Source: Venturia oleaginea
Taxonomy: Eukaryota > Ascomycota > Dothideomycetes > Venturiales > Venturiaceae
Length of the DNA stretch: 64,000 bases
NCBI GenBank assembly: GCA_013176395.1
Contig: JABMLP010000021.1
Location: 868,001 to 932,000 of the forward strand
Reading direction: 5' to 3'
Shown here: piece by piece, positions 47,177 through 60,041 of the stretch
How the letters are laid out: every line of letters starts with the position of its first letter
How positions within the stretch are numbered: the first letter of the stretch is position 1
Program-made: the position numbers and the translations under genes
The notes under the pieces: model-generated
What the model saw: only the letters and a program-made list of their open reading frames with translations
Told to the model about the DNA's origin: nothing
Database searches by the model: none

Positions 47177-48159
47177 ATGTGTACGATGGAGGAGAGAGGA
47201 GTGTCTGGACAGATGGCGTTGTTGCGATTTGTACTGGCATTGGTGTCTGGCTTGCTTTTTTATGCATAAATTGGGAGTGGGAGCTCTTGGTACTGGAGTT
47301 AGATATATGTATCAGTAAGAAGAGTTGTCGGTGTGCGGGAGCACTTGAACGACTCTCAGTGAATGAATGTTTGTCTGATAAAAGTGAGTCACCGATTAAA
47401 GTAAATTAATCCACCTAATCTAAACTGTGTGGAATCTCTTCGAGCTGAAATTCGATTCAAGTACGTAGTCCTATGTACCCATCATATTCGCATCGGCGAA
47501 TAGTCCGTCATCTTCGGTAGAAATCTTTCATCACCTATAATATCGATCGAAATAACGATACGAAACTTGCCTTTCTTGCATGCAGACGATAGGAACAACT
47601 CTGAAAAGTAGTCATGTCTGGTTGAGAAACCAAGTCACCGTTAATGTACATTCCCAAGCGACTCCTCGCAATTGTCTTCTAAGCTCGTTATCGACATGAT
47701 GCTGTTGTCGACGCGTCTGGTTTCCTAACCTGCCTAGCCTTCTTGTTTCTGAGCTTCATGCTGATGAGACGCGTCAGTGATGCGAGAATGAATAAGGGCG
47801 AATCTCACATTTCGGCGTATCGTTTGAAAGCTGTGCGGGCTTGGTGTGGTGTTTTGGAGAGAGAAACTTGAGTTGGTGAGGTGAGTTGAAGTGAGGTCGA
47901 AGCTGAGAAGTGCTCCCTCCTGCCCCAGAAATGATGCGTCTGACGACTTCAAAATTGCCGAAAGGTTGGGTTGATCACTGGACAAATTGATACCACTCAG
48001 TTCTTTCTGGAAGCAGCTTTTGAGTAGTCCCAATGTCCGCTGCTTCTTCCCACACGGACAATTCGGACTCGAAGCTAGTCGAGATATGTGCAATGCTAGA
48101 TGGTGTATATAATTAGATTGCCTGCATGTTCTAGCTCTACCTACAGACTCCTTGTCCTT
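47177..48159. other. Convergent intergenic region
   Basis: 3' flanks of two convergent genes. A 119-codon minus frame at 47734..48093 is Ser/Leu-rich without motifs and I do not call it. Confidence 0.45.
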
Positions 48160-48963
48160 CTATTCTCTTTTCTTCGTAGCCGTACTCCTCTTCTTTCTCA
48201 ACGCATCCCATCTGGCCCAGCCAGCATCCATTATATCCTCCGTAACCACAAGATCTCGTATCCTCAGCTCTCGTGCTACTCTTTGATCTAATACCCAGTC
48301 CAGCCACCCAGATCTCCGTAAATATGTGGTTACTGCAAACCAAAATATAGCACAAAACACTCCTGCCACATAGCCTACCAGCACTTGCTTCTGCGTGTGA
48401 TAGTTCAGATATATACGACTGACCGCTACAGCACCGGCAGACGCGTTTGCCAAGACCGAAAGAAGGGCCCGTTCCCAGAAAGCAAGTGGTGTATGTGTGT
48501 TTATAGGATCCGGTTTATGCCGCAACAATAGGAAAAGGGTAAGGTAGACGGAGAAGAACCCGACAAATTGGGCATGAGAGGAAGGCATTCCATAACCCTT
48601 GCCATACATTTCTGCAATCATTGTTAGCACAACCCATGTATATGCCCGATTAGGGAATCGAGGTGTCTCGACATACGCTTGGGACGTTCTTCTTTGATAT
48701 ACCGCTTCAACGTCCAATTCAAGGCTTCACAGCCCGTTTGACCCAGAAACATGAGTAAGACCTCAGCTTCTCGCGAGCTCCATATCAAGGTGGCATAGAC
48801 AATGCCGAGGCCCTGTGGAACGAGAGCGAGCCAGGCGCATAGGTACGAGACGCGGTCTGTGGGATCCTTTACTCGATCAGTCCTAATTCTACGATAACTA
48901 GAGGAGTCTTACATAGTGTACATGCGTCAGAGACAACGAGGCCAAAGGAGGATAACTGTCCAT
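48160..48963 (-). CDS. CAX4: Dolichyl-diphosphate phosphatase (PAP2 family)
   Basis: Exons (minus) 48963..48913, 48866..48677 and 48611..48160 give 230 residues. All three phosphatase motifs are present after splicing: KRYIKEERP (Kx6RP), GMPSSHAQF (PSGH-type) and SRIYLNYHTQKQV (SRx5H). The sequence begins MDSYPPLASLSLTHVHY and DPTDRVSYLCAWLALVPQ as in Cax4/DOLPP1. Four or so membrane segments are visible (FVGFFSVYLTLFLLL, VLVGYVAGVFCAIFWFAVTT). It recycles dolichyl pyrophosphate on the lumenal ER face for N-glycosylation. The gene is divergent from the ITT1-like gene with 425 bases between starts. Confidence 0.93.
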
Positions 48964-49388
48964 TGTTGTGTTGAAGTGATGGAGAGACTGCGGGTGCGGG
49001 CTCAATTAGATATTATATGGATTGCGGAGGAGGTCGGTTTCGCCTTTGCAACCCGTCATGTCATAGCTTTCCAACACCATCAACCGTTTCGAGACACCGA
49101 GAACCATTATCCGGGTGTGACTCCGTCTCATGGTAGGAAGTCGATAGTCAGAGAGAAGGTGGCTGATTAATACTGTTGTTGCCACTCTCCTTCCGTAGCT
49201 ATCAACTTTCTCTAGCACTAAACTCTTCGCCCGTACAACCAAAACCTTCACGTTCCGTTTTTGTATTGATCCGGAAACCGAAAGCATAAGAGTGTTGGTA
49301 TGGCACGATAACGCTTTCCAGCTACCTCCAGAGTATTTGCCCCGTTCGTCTCTGAGCACCGCATCGTATCCTTATCACATCTTAGCCC
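48964..49388. promoter_or_regulatory. Divergent CAX4/ITT1 promoter region
   Basis: Shared 425-base upstream region of two divergent genes. No specific element recognised. Confidence 0.4.
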
Positions 49389-51490
49389 ATGGCAGATGAG
49401 GCAGAAGATGAACGCGAAGAAGAGCTCTCCACCATATCCGCCATATTTCCGGAATTAATTATCGATCCTGCGAATCCCTTCTCCGCCTCACTCGAAATCC
49501 CGGTTGCGCCCGCAATTCCAATCAAAGTACGATTTCCGCCACCAATTGATGGCCCAGCCAGCCTTCTCCCACCGAGAACCAACGACGGCTCTGGACTAGG
49601 CATACCTGCCAGGGAAGACGTACATCCCTTGAACTACCTACCATCCATTCAGCTCCAGCTTGACCTACCGAAGGGCTATCCAGAAAATGAACCTCCTATC
49701 GTGAAACTCACAACTTCCTTGAACTGGCTTCCTGCAACTACACTAGAGCAGCTGCAAGAGCAGGCGGCAGTACTATGGAACGAATATGGGCATCTGCAAG
49801 TCGTCTTTGCATACATCGATTACATACAGCAAGCGGCAGAAAACGGCTTCGATGTCGGAGATGGAACACTGAACATTGATCAGGATCGGAAAATACCGTT
49901 GCTGGATTTTGACATCAAGGCGAAGAGGCGAAAGTTTGAGCAAGAGACATTTGACTGTGGCATTTGCTTGGAGCCAAAGAAGGGTTCTTCCTGTTACCGC
50001 TTGCAGAAGTGTAGTCACGTCTTCTGCGTGGAATGTCTTCAGGACTTTTACGTCAACGCTATCACAGAGGGAGATATCGCAAATGTGAAGTGTCTGGCTC
50101 CAGACTGTGGCGTGGAACGAGATAACAACACTAGGCGAGCGAAGAAAGCTGCCCGGACACTCGGTCCCAATGAGCTGCTCCAGATACCCATCGAGCGATC
50201 TCTTGTAAAGCGATACGTGGAACTAAAGCGCAAAAAGAAGTTGGAATCGAGCAAGGACACCGTGTACTGCCCGCGACAATGGTGCCAAGGGCCTGCGAGC
50301 GTCAAACGCCGCATCAAGAAAGATCTCTCCCAATTCGAGGACGAAGAGTCGGCCGATGAATCGGAAATTCTTCTAGTCGACGACGAAAAAAAGAAGGCAG
50401 AGGCCCAGGCTGCGGCCACCAATGATCGACTGAGGATCTGCGAAGATTGCGACTATGCCTTTTGTCGCATTTGCCTCACTGGCTGGCATGGCGAATTCGT
50501 TCGGTGCTGGCCGAAGTCTGCGAGTGAGTTGAACGAAGTGGACCAGGCCTCTTATGATTATATCCGGTTACATACCTCGCCTTGTCCGACCTGTTCTTCA
50601 CCGAGCCAGAAGACTCATGGTTGCAATCACATGAATTGCTATCAATGCAATACTCACTTTTGCTATTTGTGCAGGTAAGGAGACCTATCGACAGAACATC
50701 TTTGATACAAGGTCTAACCCGATTTCTCAGTGCCTGGCTAGATCCTCAAAATCCGTACAAACATTTCAACGACAAGAAGATCGGCTGCTATCAACGATTA
50801 TGGGAACTTGAAGAAGGTGACGATGGCAATGGTAACGTGCGATTTGAAGGCGCTCGTGGCTGGGAAGCAGCCGCTGCAGCTGCGGATGCAGCAGATGAAG
50901 CAGACCGATTGCAACAACAAGAGGTGCCGAATAATGGTGTGCTAGCAGCAGTACCAGAAGTCGTCAATATGGCTGTTCCAGATGCGCACGCATTGCTTCA
51001 TATGGATGAAGAACAGATCCAGGAGGTCATGAACAATATTCCGGAGGAGGCAGCTGAACAGTTCATAGTTGACCTTCTTGCCGCCGCCGGCATCGAAGAC
51101 GGACTCCCTGCGAATGCTCAGCCTGGCTGGCGGGTCCCTGGTCTAGCTGAACGAGTAGCTGGTCGGCCGCGGCAACAGCGTCTTCCGCGACTAGGCGGGG
51201 GTGTCCAATACGCTCGTCCCGCAGGTGGCGATTACAATGCAAGACGGATGAATGATGGACACGCTGCTAGAAGAGAAATTGTGGTTCTGGGACATCATAA
51301 TTATCTTAGGCAGGTCAGAGGTGAAGACTGGATTGGTGCGCCGCCTCAGGGGGACCTGGGAGATGAGGGGGATCATGAGATTGATGAAGTTGGTGGTGAT
51401 GGATTTGCTGAGCCTGCTATGCCTGTCGGGGAGCCGCCTGCATTTGTAATGGTCCCGCCGCGAAGAAATGGACGGGGTGGAGGAAGGTAA
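49389..51490 (+). CDS. ITT1: RWD-RING-IBR-RING E3 ubiquitin ligase (RNF14/Itt1)
   Basis: Exons 49389..50674 and 50731..51490 give 681 residues; the start CCCATGG is strong. An RWD domain occupies ~1-160 (EREEELSTISAIFPELIID, LPKGYPENEPPIVKL). RING1 starts at ~190 (FDCGICLEPKKGSSCYRLQK, CSHVFCVECLQDFY). The IBR region includes YCPRQWCQGP and, after an acidic insert, CEDCDYAFCRICLTGWHG. RING2 reads CPTCSSPSQKTHGCNHMNC then CNTHFCYLCSAWLD, with the catalytic Cys in HGCNHMNC and intron 1 just after CYLC. The tail is Asp/Glu/Ala-rich. RBR ligases form a ubiquitin thioester on RING2. Yeast Itt1 affects translation termination and RNF14 acts on stalled ribosomes. Confidence 0.93.
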
Positions 51491-53931
51491 CAGGAGAAGT
51501 GGAGCGATGGGGTGAACAGTAGGTTAGGAACAACTTTAATTGATTCTCTATATCTCGACAGGAATCTTTTCCCCCTCACTGATCCACGTGGACCTGAACA
51601 TAATAACAACATCAGGGAAGGATGACCGAGATCGCTTGCTGAGCCCAATAGGTTTATACCAAACTTGCCCGTGGAAGGCCCTTTTTTGTTGTGCCAGCCG
51701 TTGAGTTCAGATGCTGACTACGGAATACTACTCCAGCACACTCCATATAGAGATCCTCTTCGTGCTTGCTGTCTTACCGATGGCGATTGAAAGACCGGCA
51801 TGCTGCCTCGAATATGCATATTCTTCGTTTATGAATCGTGCTGTTCAACGACCGTACTATCCCCGCAAAAGACTTGCGTACTTACTCCCGCGCAAAATGG
51901 CATTGGCGCTGCTCCGGTAGTGACCAAAGCATTCGAAGCATGTGTACATAATCTGTGGTCGTAACCTCGGACCGTCGACTTAACGAATCAAACGTATATG
52001 GTTGCTTCTGTGATGAATACTGCGGGCCTCAGCAACGTCGACGTAGATCTACGAGAAACCCAAGTACGCTCAAAGAGTGTTAGCGTCCACGAAGACGAAG
52101 AGGAGAGGGAAAGGGGAGGAATCAAGTGTCTCCCATAACATGAACTGTCTCGGTAACAGCAACAAAGTCACAACAAGGCTGGCAATTTACCCCCCACTCT
52201 TTTTCCCAAGATCAAATCAATGTCTCAGAATGGGATCGCTTGATTCGATGTTGAGATTGATATATTTACAGCCACTTAATCGAAATGCTTGCAAGACACC
52301 TATCATTGTGCTGAATGCTAGAATGAGAGCGACGATGGACTGTGCTTGGGATGAGCCAGGGAGAGCATGTCATGAACACAAATCGTTGACTTCAAAGAAA
52401 AAGAGGGCGACACGACATTTGATGCCCAGCCTAAACTAAGATGGTATGAAAACCTCCTTATTTCCTCATTACCGCATCAAGGATTGAAAGCGAACATAGA
52501 AACGGGGACGACTACAAAGTGGTAGCAGGTTCCGAACCCATGAAATGTACTGTTCTCCTCGATAATATTATTGGATCGAGTTATGTACTACAGATGCAAA
52601 TCGATTGCAAGGGATAAACTCTGCATATTCTGCATGCAATAAAGGGGGAAAAAACGTGGGCAGCTTCGATTATGCTTGCACCTCACCCATGTTGGTTACA
52701 CAAAATCTTCCTCGGTGCAGATCTTCAGCTATTGCGATGCTGGATATGTGCATGCACGGGATCGATATTTGCGTATGAGACGTATTTGATACTTTCTGGG
52801 GGATGGATTGGTGCTTTGGATCGCATGGATTTGGTATCTGCATTCGTGAGTGGAGATATCAAGAGTGGGTTTCCGTTCGAATTCTTTGTCTCGGGGAATT
52901 CTCTCTGTCTCGGTTTTGTGAAATCTCTTTACTTTGGGGGTTTTGCTTTCCCTGGCCAGATTTAGGAAGGGTAATTGATGGGCTGATTACAGGCTGGAAA
53001 AGAGCCTCGAGGATTGGGGGGATGGCATAATGTATTGGATAGTGAAGTGCTTGATTTATTTGCCACTGGATTGCTTCCGTGAAATGAACCTGTAGAGAGC
53101 TGCTGGACATAGTCACAAGATAATATTTTTGAATGGTCCAAGTTCAATAATAGTTTTGTCGCCCACGGTGAGCTGTATACAACGGGCCACATCGGCTACA
53201 GATCCGCACGTTCACGTCAATTTTGTTCATCTGAGCTCCACAGACGAAGTTTAGGTTGTACAGATGTAACTCTTTAAGAGTCGTTACATCCGGGCTTTGT
53301 CCGAATCTGCGCTGCTATTTGTTTAACTGTGCGCTGAACTCAATTTCAGCACAATGTTTTGAGGGTACGCTTTCATCTAGTTGACTTTCGAATCAATCTA
53401 GCACGTGTTCTTGATGGAAAGCGATGCACATTCAGAGCCCTCTCGTGTTGTATACGAGAGGAGCATGCAAATCCAGTCGGACTTTTCACCTTTTGAAGTG
53501 CGCAAAAGGCGTCTTCATTTTCCTTGCTCTTTATACTTTGTGGTCGAGCTATTACGTGAATGTATCACAAGGTTATTTTTGGCCGGCGACGAATCGTGCA
53601 GCATTGGATCTTGTACTCCTTCAACCGGGCTCTGTGCGATCCGACAGCTTGGTTCTAGATTGGCGTTCTGTGGCTGATCTTTGCACTACAAGTCGGAGAC
53701 CTGCGATTGTTGTCATGATGAGCGGATAAACACAAGAAAATATTTGAGTATTAATATGATATTACTGATCATCGCCTCATTGGTTCCCAACAACCATATT
53801 CCCTGGACTAGCCTTTCTGACGCCACCGCTGCAACGCTCATTACCAAAACTTGAATGTTTTGTGTATTTTATCGTTCAACATCCAAGTGGCTTCTGACAA
53901 TACAAAGCTATGAGAGGACTCTATGATTTCA
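51491..53931. other. Gene-poor region
   Basis: 2.4 kb without a supported gene. Plus frames at 52672-53030 and 53405-53729 are short, aromatic- or Cys-rich without motifs, and not bounded by splice sites that extend them. Confidence 0.45.
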
Positions 53932-54302
53932 TTAGCTCATGCAGGCATGTTGTGCAGCAAATTTACGAACCAAACCCTTCACCTGGCAGCAAGTATTGAC
54001 TCCAACGCAGGCAGAACTTGCAGCAGAGACTGTGAAAAGGTAAGTAAGGTCCATGTACTAAGAACTGTCCGGCACTTACCTCCAATGCAATTCACATCAT
54101 TTGCGTCCAATGGGTAGCTCGTCAATCCAGCAAGAGCTGTAATGATTGGGAGATTTCCGGCGAAAGTGCCTTGACAACAGTAAGGCTGACCACCATTGTG
54201 GCTGCAATCGATTGGCCAGTCGGCTCTTCGCTGTTCGAGCGCTGCAGGGGATACAAGGGCCATGTTCGCCAGGGCTATAAGGAAGAGGATGATTCTGAAC
54301 AT
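53932..54302 (-). CDS. Hydrophobin, class I-type cysteine spacing
   Basis: Exons (minus) 54302..54080 and 54029..53932 give 106 residues. A signal peptide (MFRIILFLIALANMALVSPA) precedes eight cysteines with spacing C-x8-CC-x28-C-x9-C-x5-CC-x14-C: DCSHNGGQPYCCQG, DANDVNCIG, SSACVGVNTCCQVKG and HACMS. The pattern is complete only after removing the intron, whose donor is GTAAGTGCC and acceptor TTTTCACAG. The 28-residue second loop excludes class II, which has ~11. Hydrophobins are secreted amphipathic proteins coating aerial hyphae and spores. The 14-residue gap and 2-residue tail are at the extremes for the family. Confidence 0.85.
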
Positions 54303-55670
54303 GATGGTATCGATGAGATTTTGAGCTGTAAAACGCTTCGAAAACAAAGAGTCGTGGTTTTATGAACAAATATAGTAGCGATCGGCTGTAAATAAAGAAA
54401 AGAGCAGCTCGCACAAGATGGATAGTGACGGACGATGTGTGGTGATGGAACTGACGCAAGAACCCAGGAACCGTGAGGAAGGGATCTCGAAAAGATCAGG
54501 CGCAGAAGGTGTGAAATACATGGTACAAGCAGCGGGAAAAGCACCGTCTCCTAGCTCAATACCCATGATGGTTCGTGATGGGCCACAGTAAATTGTGGCT
54601 TGGCTACGGAGTAGTCGGAATAAGGGGCAGTTTAGGCCTGGGTCGAGATTCGGCGGTTCCACGCCATGGTTGGAGGAGCATTGGCGGATGTCGATATTCT
54701 TCCCTCTTTCTGACATATACAACGCCTCGTCGTTGTGCTGTGAAACCTGAGGCAGGCCAAGTGATGATGAGGTTGGATTTATTTTAGTAGAGCTTAGCGA
54801 AAGCCACTTCCATTGAACGCCACCATCGAGCATTTCCCCAACATCAACCACATCTTGAGTCTTGATTTGAAGTCCCACACCATGACCACTCCCTCTCCCC
54901 GGTCTCCACCATGGGCCGTCTCTCTGGAAATCAAGGCGGACTCACCATCCGCAACTCACGGTAGTTTCAAGGCAGAGCTCCGTCCGTGAGCCAACGCCTA
55001 TCTGCGCCACCACTCCAGGACTTCAACCTTTAGGCTCGAATTTCATGCCTCCTTGTCCATCGTAGCGAAATCAGACAGTCAATGCTTTCCAATTCAAAGA
55101 AAATGGTGCGTGTAACCGACTCCGGTGGAGTTCCATCCTACATTCGGACAGTAGGCCATTTCTGTGTATTCTCTCCCTTTGGCATCTTGGGTCTGATCCC
55201 ACGCCCTTACCCGTAACAGAGTAGCGTTACGACAAACGATATGGCCTGGTTCAATGGTTCTCACTCTCTTGCCTGTCGCCAATACCTGCCGGAGGCTCAA
55301 GTATTGCCTATGTTTGGCTTACGCGCTACAGACTCTTTGGCCAATCTTTACTACTTTTCTTCCTAGGCCCTGCGGACGATAAGGCTCCACACCCATCTGA
55401 CGAACGGCAGACCCCGCATTCAAAGAAATATACATCTGCCTTCCCTGCATCCTGCATCACTCCCAATTGAGAGTCTCTCATCTTTCAGCCTTCTCCGTAT
55501 TATCCTGGTCTCAATGCACCATACGTCTGCAATGGATTTGCTGTTTCAAAAATTTCCTTGCTGTGAAATCTTATAGGGACAATTCTGGCGTGCTTCCTTT
55601 ACCACTAAGTGTAGCGGATGTTGATATCTTCTCACGTCTTTCTTACTTTCTGCGGCGGCTAGGAACGAAT
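54303..55670. other. Intergenic region between hydrophobin and P450-D
   Basis: The divergent upstream region of two genes, 1.37 kb. Frames on both strands are short and featureless. Confidence 0.5.
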
Positions 55671-57504
55671 ATGTTGTCGAACGTTGAAGTCCTTCGGTTG
55701 ATTTGTACTTTTTTAACTTTCTTTTTCATTTCCTACATCTGGGACAGATTCTTCTCCTTGCACGGCCTGCCCAAACATCTACCATGGGCGGGTGCGTCGT
55801 CGAATGCGATGTCACGGGCGGAAGCTGTTCGTCAAAGTTGGTTTGGCCTCCGAGATCTGATCCAAGATGGTTACTACAAGGTCGGTGTCCAAAAGCCTCC
55901 CCCTATGTAGGTATACAGCTGACAAGGACAGCATTCCAAGCATGAACAGGTCTTCGTGCTGCCGAATCTGGCTACTGGTCCGGAAATCATTCTCCCACCA
56001 TCGCAACTGAAGTGGCTCTTAGATCAGCCAGATCATGTACTCAATCAAAGACAAGTCAATAACGAGTTCTTACACGCCAAGAGGACGATGCTACATCCAA
56101 ACGTCCCTCGAGATACAGTGCATGGCCATGTCATTCGACGCGAATTGACTAAAGACATCGACAATTTGGTCGAAGCCATAGCAGAGGAGTCTTTATATGC
56201 ACTCAGCATCAGCTGGGGCATCAGCACCCACGATTGGACTGAGATGTCTGGTTACAAGACGATGCTAGACATCGTCAGCCGTATCTCGAATCGAGTACTA
56301 GTCGGATTCCCACTGTGTCGCAACCCGGATTATTTGCGATGCAGTAGCACATTCGCTCGAAACGTTGTCCTCAGCGCAAGTGCCTTGAACATGCTCCCTC
56401 CATTTTTGCAGCACCTCTTTGCGCCTATCATCACAGCATACGACACGCACCAATACCGCAAAATCGCTAGACATACGACGCCCATAATAAAAAAGCGCAT
56501 GGCGACGTTCAAACCTGGCCTAGACTACAGGAACCCGGATTACTCGAAACACAACGACTACATACAATGGGCCTTGCATGATGCCTTCAGCCACGATGAT
56601 CTCGAAGAAAGAACACCAGAAATGATCACAAAGCGACTCTCTGTACTGAGTTTTGCTTCAATTCAGTCTTCCGTCATTACCATCACGAATGCACTTTTTG
56701 ACATCGCCTGCTCGCCAAATTCTGCTGAGATTCAGCAGAGTCTCCAAGAAGAAATCGAGAGAGTGACGGCCGATAATCCGGGCAAGGAATGGGAAAAAGG
56801 AAGCCTTGCTAAGATGATTCGACTAGATAGTACTTTCCGGGAAAGTATGAGACTCTGGGGCTTCATCAGTCGAGGTGTGATGAAGAAGGTCGTTGCTCCC
56901 GAAGGAGTGACACTACCATCTGGTGATTTTTTGCCAAAAGGGACGAATGTCGGCATCACCTCATATGCTGTTCAGCACGACGAGTCTGTCTACCAAAACG
57001 CATTCAGCTTCGATCCATTCCGGTTCTCAAGACCACTTGAAGATTCTTTGGCCAAGGGTGCCAGGCCTCTCCCAATGGTCACGACCACAGATGACTTCAT
57101 GGCATTCTCTCATGGTCGACATGCTTGGTAAGCCTTTGTTCTTCGAAGTATCCAAGTCCCAGTATTAACACAAACTCAGCCCCGGCCGGTTCTTCGCCTC
57201 TACACAGCTCAAAATTCTCCTTGCGCAAATCATCCTCAACTATGACATCGCACCACTTGCACAGCGGCCCGAAAATCTGTGGTTCAATAATACGATGGCA
57301 CCACCAATGTGGGACTCTTTGCAAATACGAAGGAGGCTGGGAACTGTCAACGGATCCGTTCCATCTCCACCAATTCGTGTGAGAGCGGCCAGTACTGCGG
57401 CATCCATCATTCCTGAGGAGGTGCGAAGGATGCTGGATGTCAAGGTGCTCCAGGGGTGTGCAGCGAGCACTGAGTTGGCTGGGCCTATTGTCATCAACTC
57501 GTAA
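55671..57504 (+). CDS. Cytochrome P450 (P450-D)
   Basis: Exons 55671..55880, 55950..57127 and 57180..57504 give 570 residues. The N-terminal anchor is VLRLICTFLTFFFISYIWDR, then PKHLPWAG and ATGPEIILPPSQLKWLLDQ. The I-helix region (SFASIQSSVITITNALFDIA) lacks the AGxDT signature. ExxR is in STFRESMRLWGF and the haem loop is FMAFSHGRHACPGRFFAS, with intron 2 splitting the ligand Cys codon (TG|C). The C terminus passes the usual end (RPENLWFNNTMAPP, QIRRRL) and carries ~45 extra residues rich in Ala, Ser and Val. This type of P450 is common in fungal indole-diterpene and related pathways. It stands alone, not next to the other P450s. Confidence 0.88.
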
Positions 57505-60041
57505 TTTGCGGGTCTTACTGGACAGGAGAAAAAAACTGTGACGATTAAGTTTGTAATGATGGGATGGCTGCGTTTGAAATTAGTAATGGAGCAATAGTAA
57601 TTGTTGGTCAGATAGAGCCACACACATACCCTCTTTATTTTATATGCTTCGACGATGAGCGATTTGGCATGTAATGTCGGCGAGTTAGTAACGACATTAC
57701 TTTGTAATAGTAGTACTGGTATCTTAACTATCTGCGCACCATATTGACTCGGAAAAATCTTACTTCCTCCTCATGTACGAGCTGTAAAAGCGCACAGTGT
57801 CAAGCTCTACCGTCCTTGATCGTGGCTTTCTTCTGTACACACACGGGCTGGATGAATGATGCGGGACTTCATACTCATGTGGACGTTGTGCATGAAAAGC
57901 CCGGTCTCCCAATATCGATTTCAGGATCTCAATGTGCATTTGTTGACGATTCTGCATGCGCATGCTGTTCCTTTCTCAGCTTTCCCCATTCGTCGTAGCC
58001 CAGACCACGATCTACGTACCCGGCCCCTGCTCTTTCAACCGTGCACCACAACCACAACTCACGCACTAACAACCAGCTTGACAGATGCTGCATATGCACA
58101 GCCACTGGCATGCATTCTATTCTGTTACAGGCGTCTGCCGTTGATGGCGGACCGTGACCCGGAAGCAAGGACGCCGCCATACGACGACGACTGCAACTAC
58201 AACCACCACGCCCCGAATAGCTACACCTTCGCTCACGTATATGCTACACGTCGATATATACTCAGGCTGCAAGCACCTTACGATGATTCTTTCGACGGGC
58301 GACGAAGAAGGCAAGCAGTTTTCCTTTTCTTGGACCTGCAGCTAAGCACCCTTTCTGGACAAGGTCTGATGATGAAAATGTAAAACCTCACCGGAGAGCT
58401 CGCACATACAACCAGCCAAGGCTATCTTCATTCGATGGGACAAATCTTCAACTGTCCAGGGGTAGGCGATCTTGGCTTTTCGGCCTCAGCAACAGCAACA
58501 GCCACAACCGAAGTCGTGGTCTTGGTGTCTTGGTCACAAGTCGCTAAGTTCTGCATGGCGCAGTGGCTCAGCTCAACAGTGCAAGGTACAAAGGTACCCG
58601 AAAGTACGAGTCGTTGTATGCTAACAATAGCTAACAGATTATTGAAAGCGGAGTGGGAATACCTGCTTACTCGCACAAAGATCAAGATCTGTTCTCAGCT
58701 ATGCAGGGTTCTGTATGCAGTTAGATTCCGGACACAGCATATTCGCTCACCGGGGGTTAGGCCAAGGCATCGACGGTTCTGTTTTGCTTTCCCTGCTGAG
58801 ACGGGCCTCGGTCCTATTCTTGAAATGGGAATGCTGTATCACTCATCTGATGTGTTCTAGATCGCCGCAACTGAGACGACATCTCAAACATCGGATCTAG
58901 TGAATGGTGCCCAACGATGACCGTCTTCTCATCCATTTGAAATCCATTCACCGCAAGAATGGCATCATTACCGCGAATTCGTGAGTGGCGAAAGAAATAG
59001 CCAATATTATCCATCACAAAAGCTGGGAGATTTGAGTATACTCAACTTTTGCGTTACAAAATCGCCAATTTTGGATGTATTCAAAAATCCCACCTTCAGA
59101 CACTTTCCACAGTGGATATCCTCTGGGAAGATTGCATCTCATCGGCATTGAGAAAGACGTATTTTGTTAAGAGCTGTGTGGAATGAAATGAAATGAAATG
59201 ATGAGATGAGGGGAACGTAACCGGAAAGGCGCTTTGTGGAATCCCTGGACTATTGCAAATAGCAATCGCCTCCCAAGCCTTAGTTGAAGCTCCTGACGAC
59301 CCTGGAGTTGATTCCAGAGGAGTTTTCTCATGTCCAAAGGCAGGCTCCATTCACTTCATGGATGAAGCATGGTCTGCTCTCTTCTAGAGTGTATATATGT
59401 TCCGATCGACATTAATGAATCTCTCAGCCAGCTTGAGGGCCTTGTCAGAGTGATCTCAATCTTCGAAGCTTCCGTAATGGAGCAAGGAGTCCCTGTCTCC
59501 AGTGTACTATGAGCTGTACATGCCTCGATGGTGGTCAGTTTCTTTCCGCTGGGGTTGTTGCTGACGGTGTTTGCGCATTGAAAGCTGTCCAACGGCCTGC
59601 TCGAATGCAAGGCTGTTGCGATGATAGATGGAGCTGAAAATATACCGCTTGAGGCTGTGCCTAAGCAAGTAGGTCGACATGCTTGCGCCCCAAGTCAGGA
59701 TCTCACTCAATGCTGGTGTGTCTCTACGTCGGAATTGCGGTCGGTAGGTAATTTGTAACGAGGTCTAGATTGGATAACTTGCCGAGGCTAAAGAGAGGGT
59801 GATGATTGTTTGTGTGCTCGAAGTCCGGTGATGGGCCGAGTCTGGAAAGGTTAGGTATCAGCGGCCGGCGTAGTCATGCCCATGTCGTCCTCCTCTCCAC
59901 AACAACTTCATTGCCCACATCATTTTCACCAACGCATATCGACATTACTACAGCTTGCTAAGACACCTACCAGTCTACTCAGCGAGTTCATCAATTACAC
60001 CGTTGTCGATCTAAACAAGCAGCAGCGGAAGACCTTTCGCA
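57505..60041. other. Gene-poor region
   Basis: 2.5 kb without a supported gene. A 175-codon plus frame at 57856..58383 is rich in Thr, His and Arg and has no motif. Minus frames at 59096-59710 are fragments without joining splice sites. A short (AATGA)n run occurs near 59187-59205. Confidence 0.45.

Noticed and set aside
47734..48093. Minus-strand 119-codon frame
   Set aside because: Ser/Leu-rich without motif; lies in a convergent 3' region.
53405..53729. Two overlapping plus-strand frames of ~90-100 codons
   Set aside because: Both frames are equally open and neither has motifs or a conserved start.
57856..58383. Plus-strand 175-codon frame
   Set aside because: Biased Thr/His/Arg composition, no family resemblance, no supporting splice sites.
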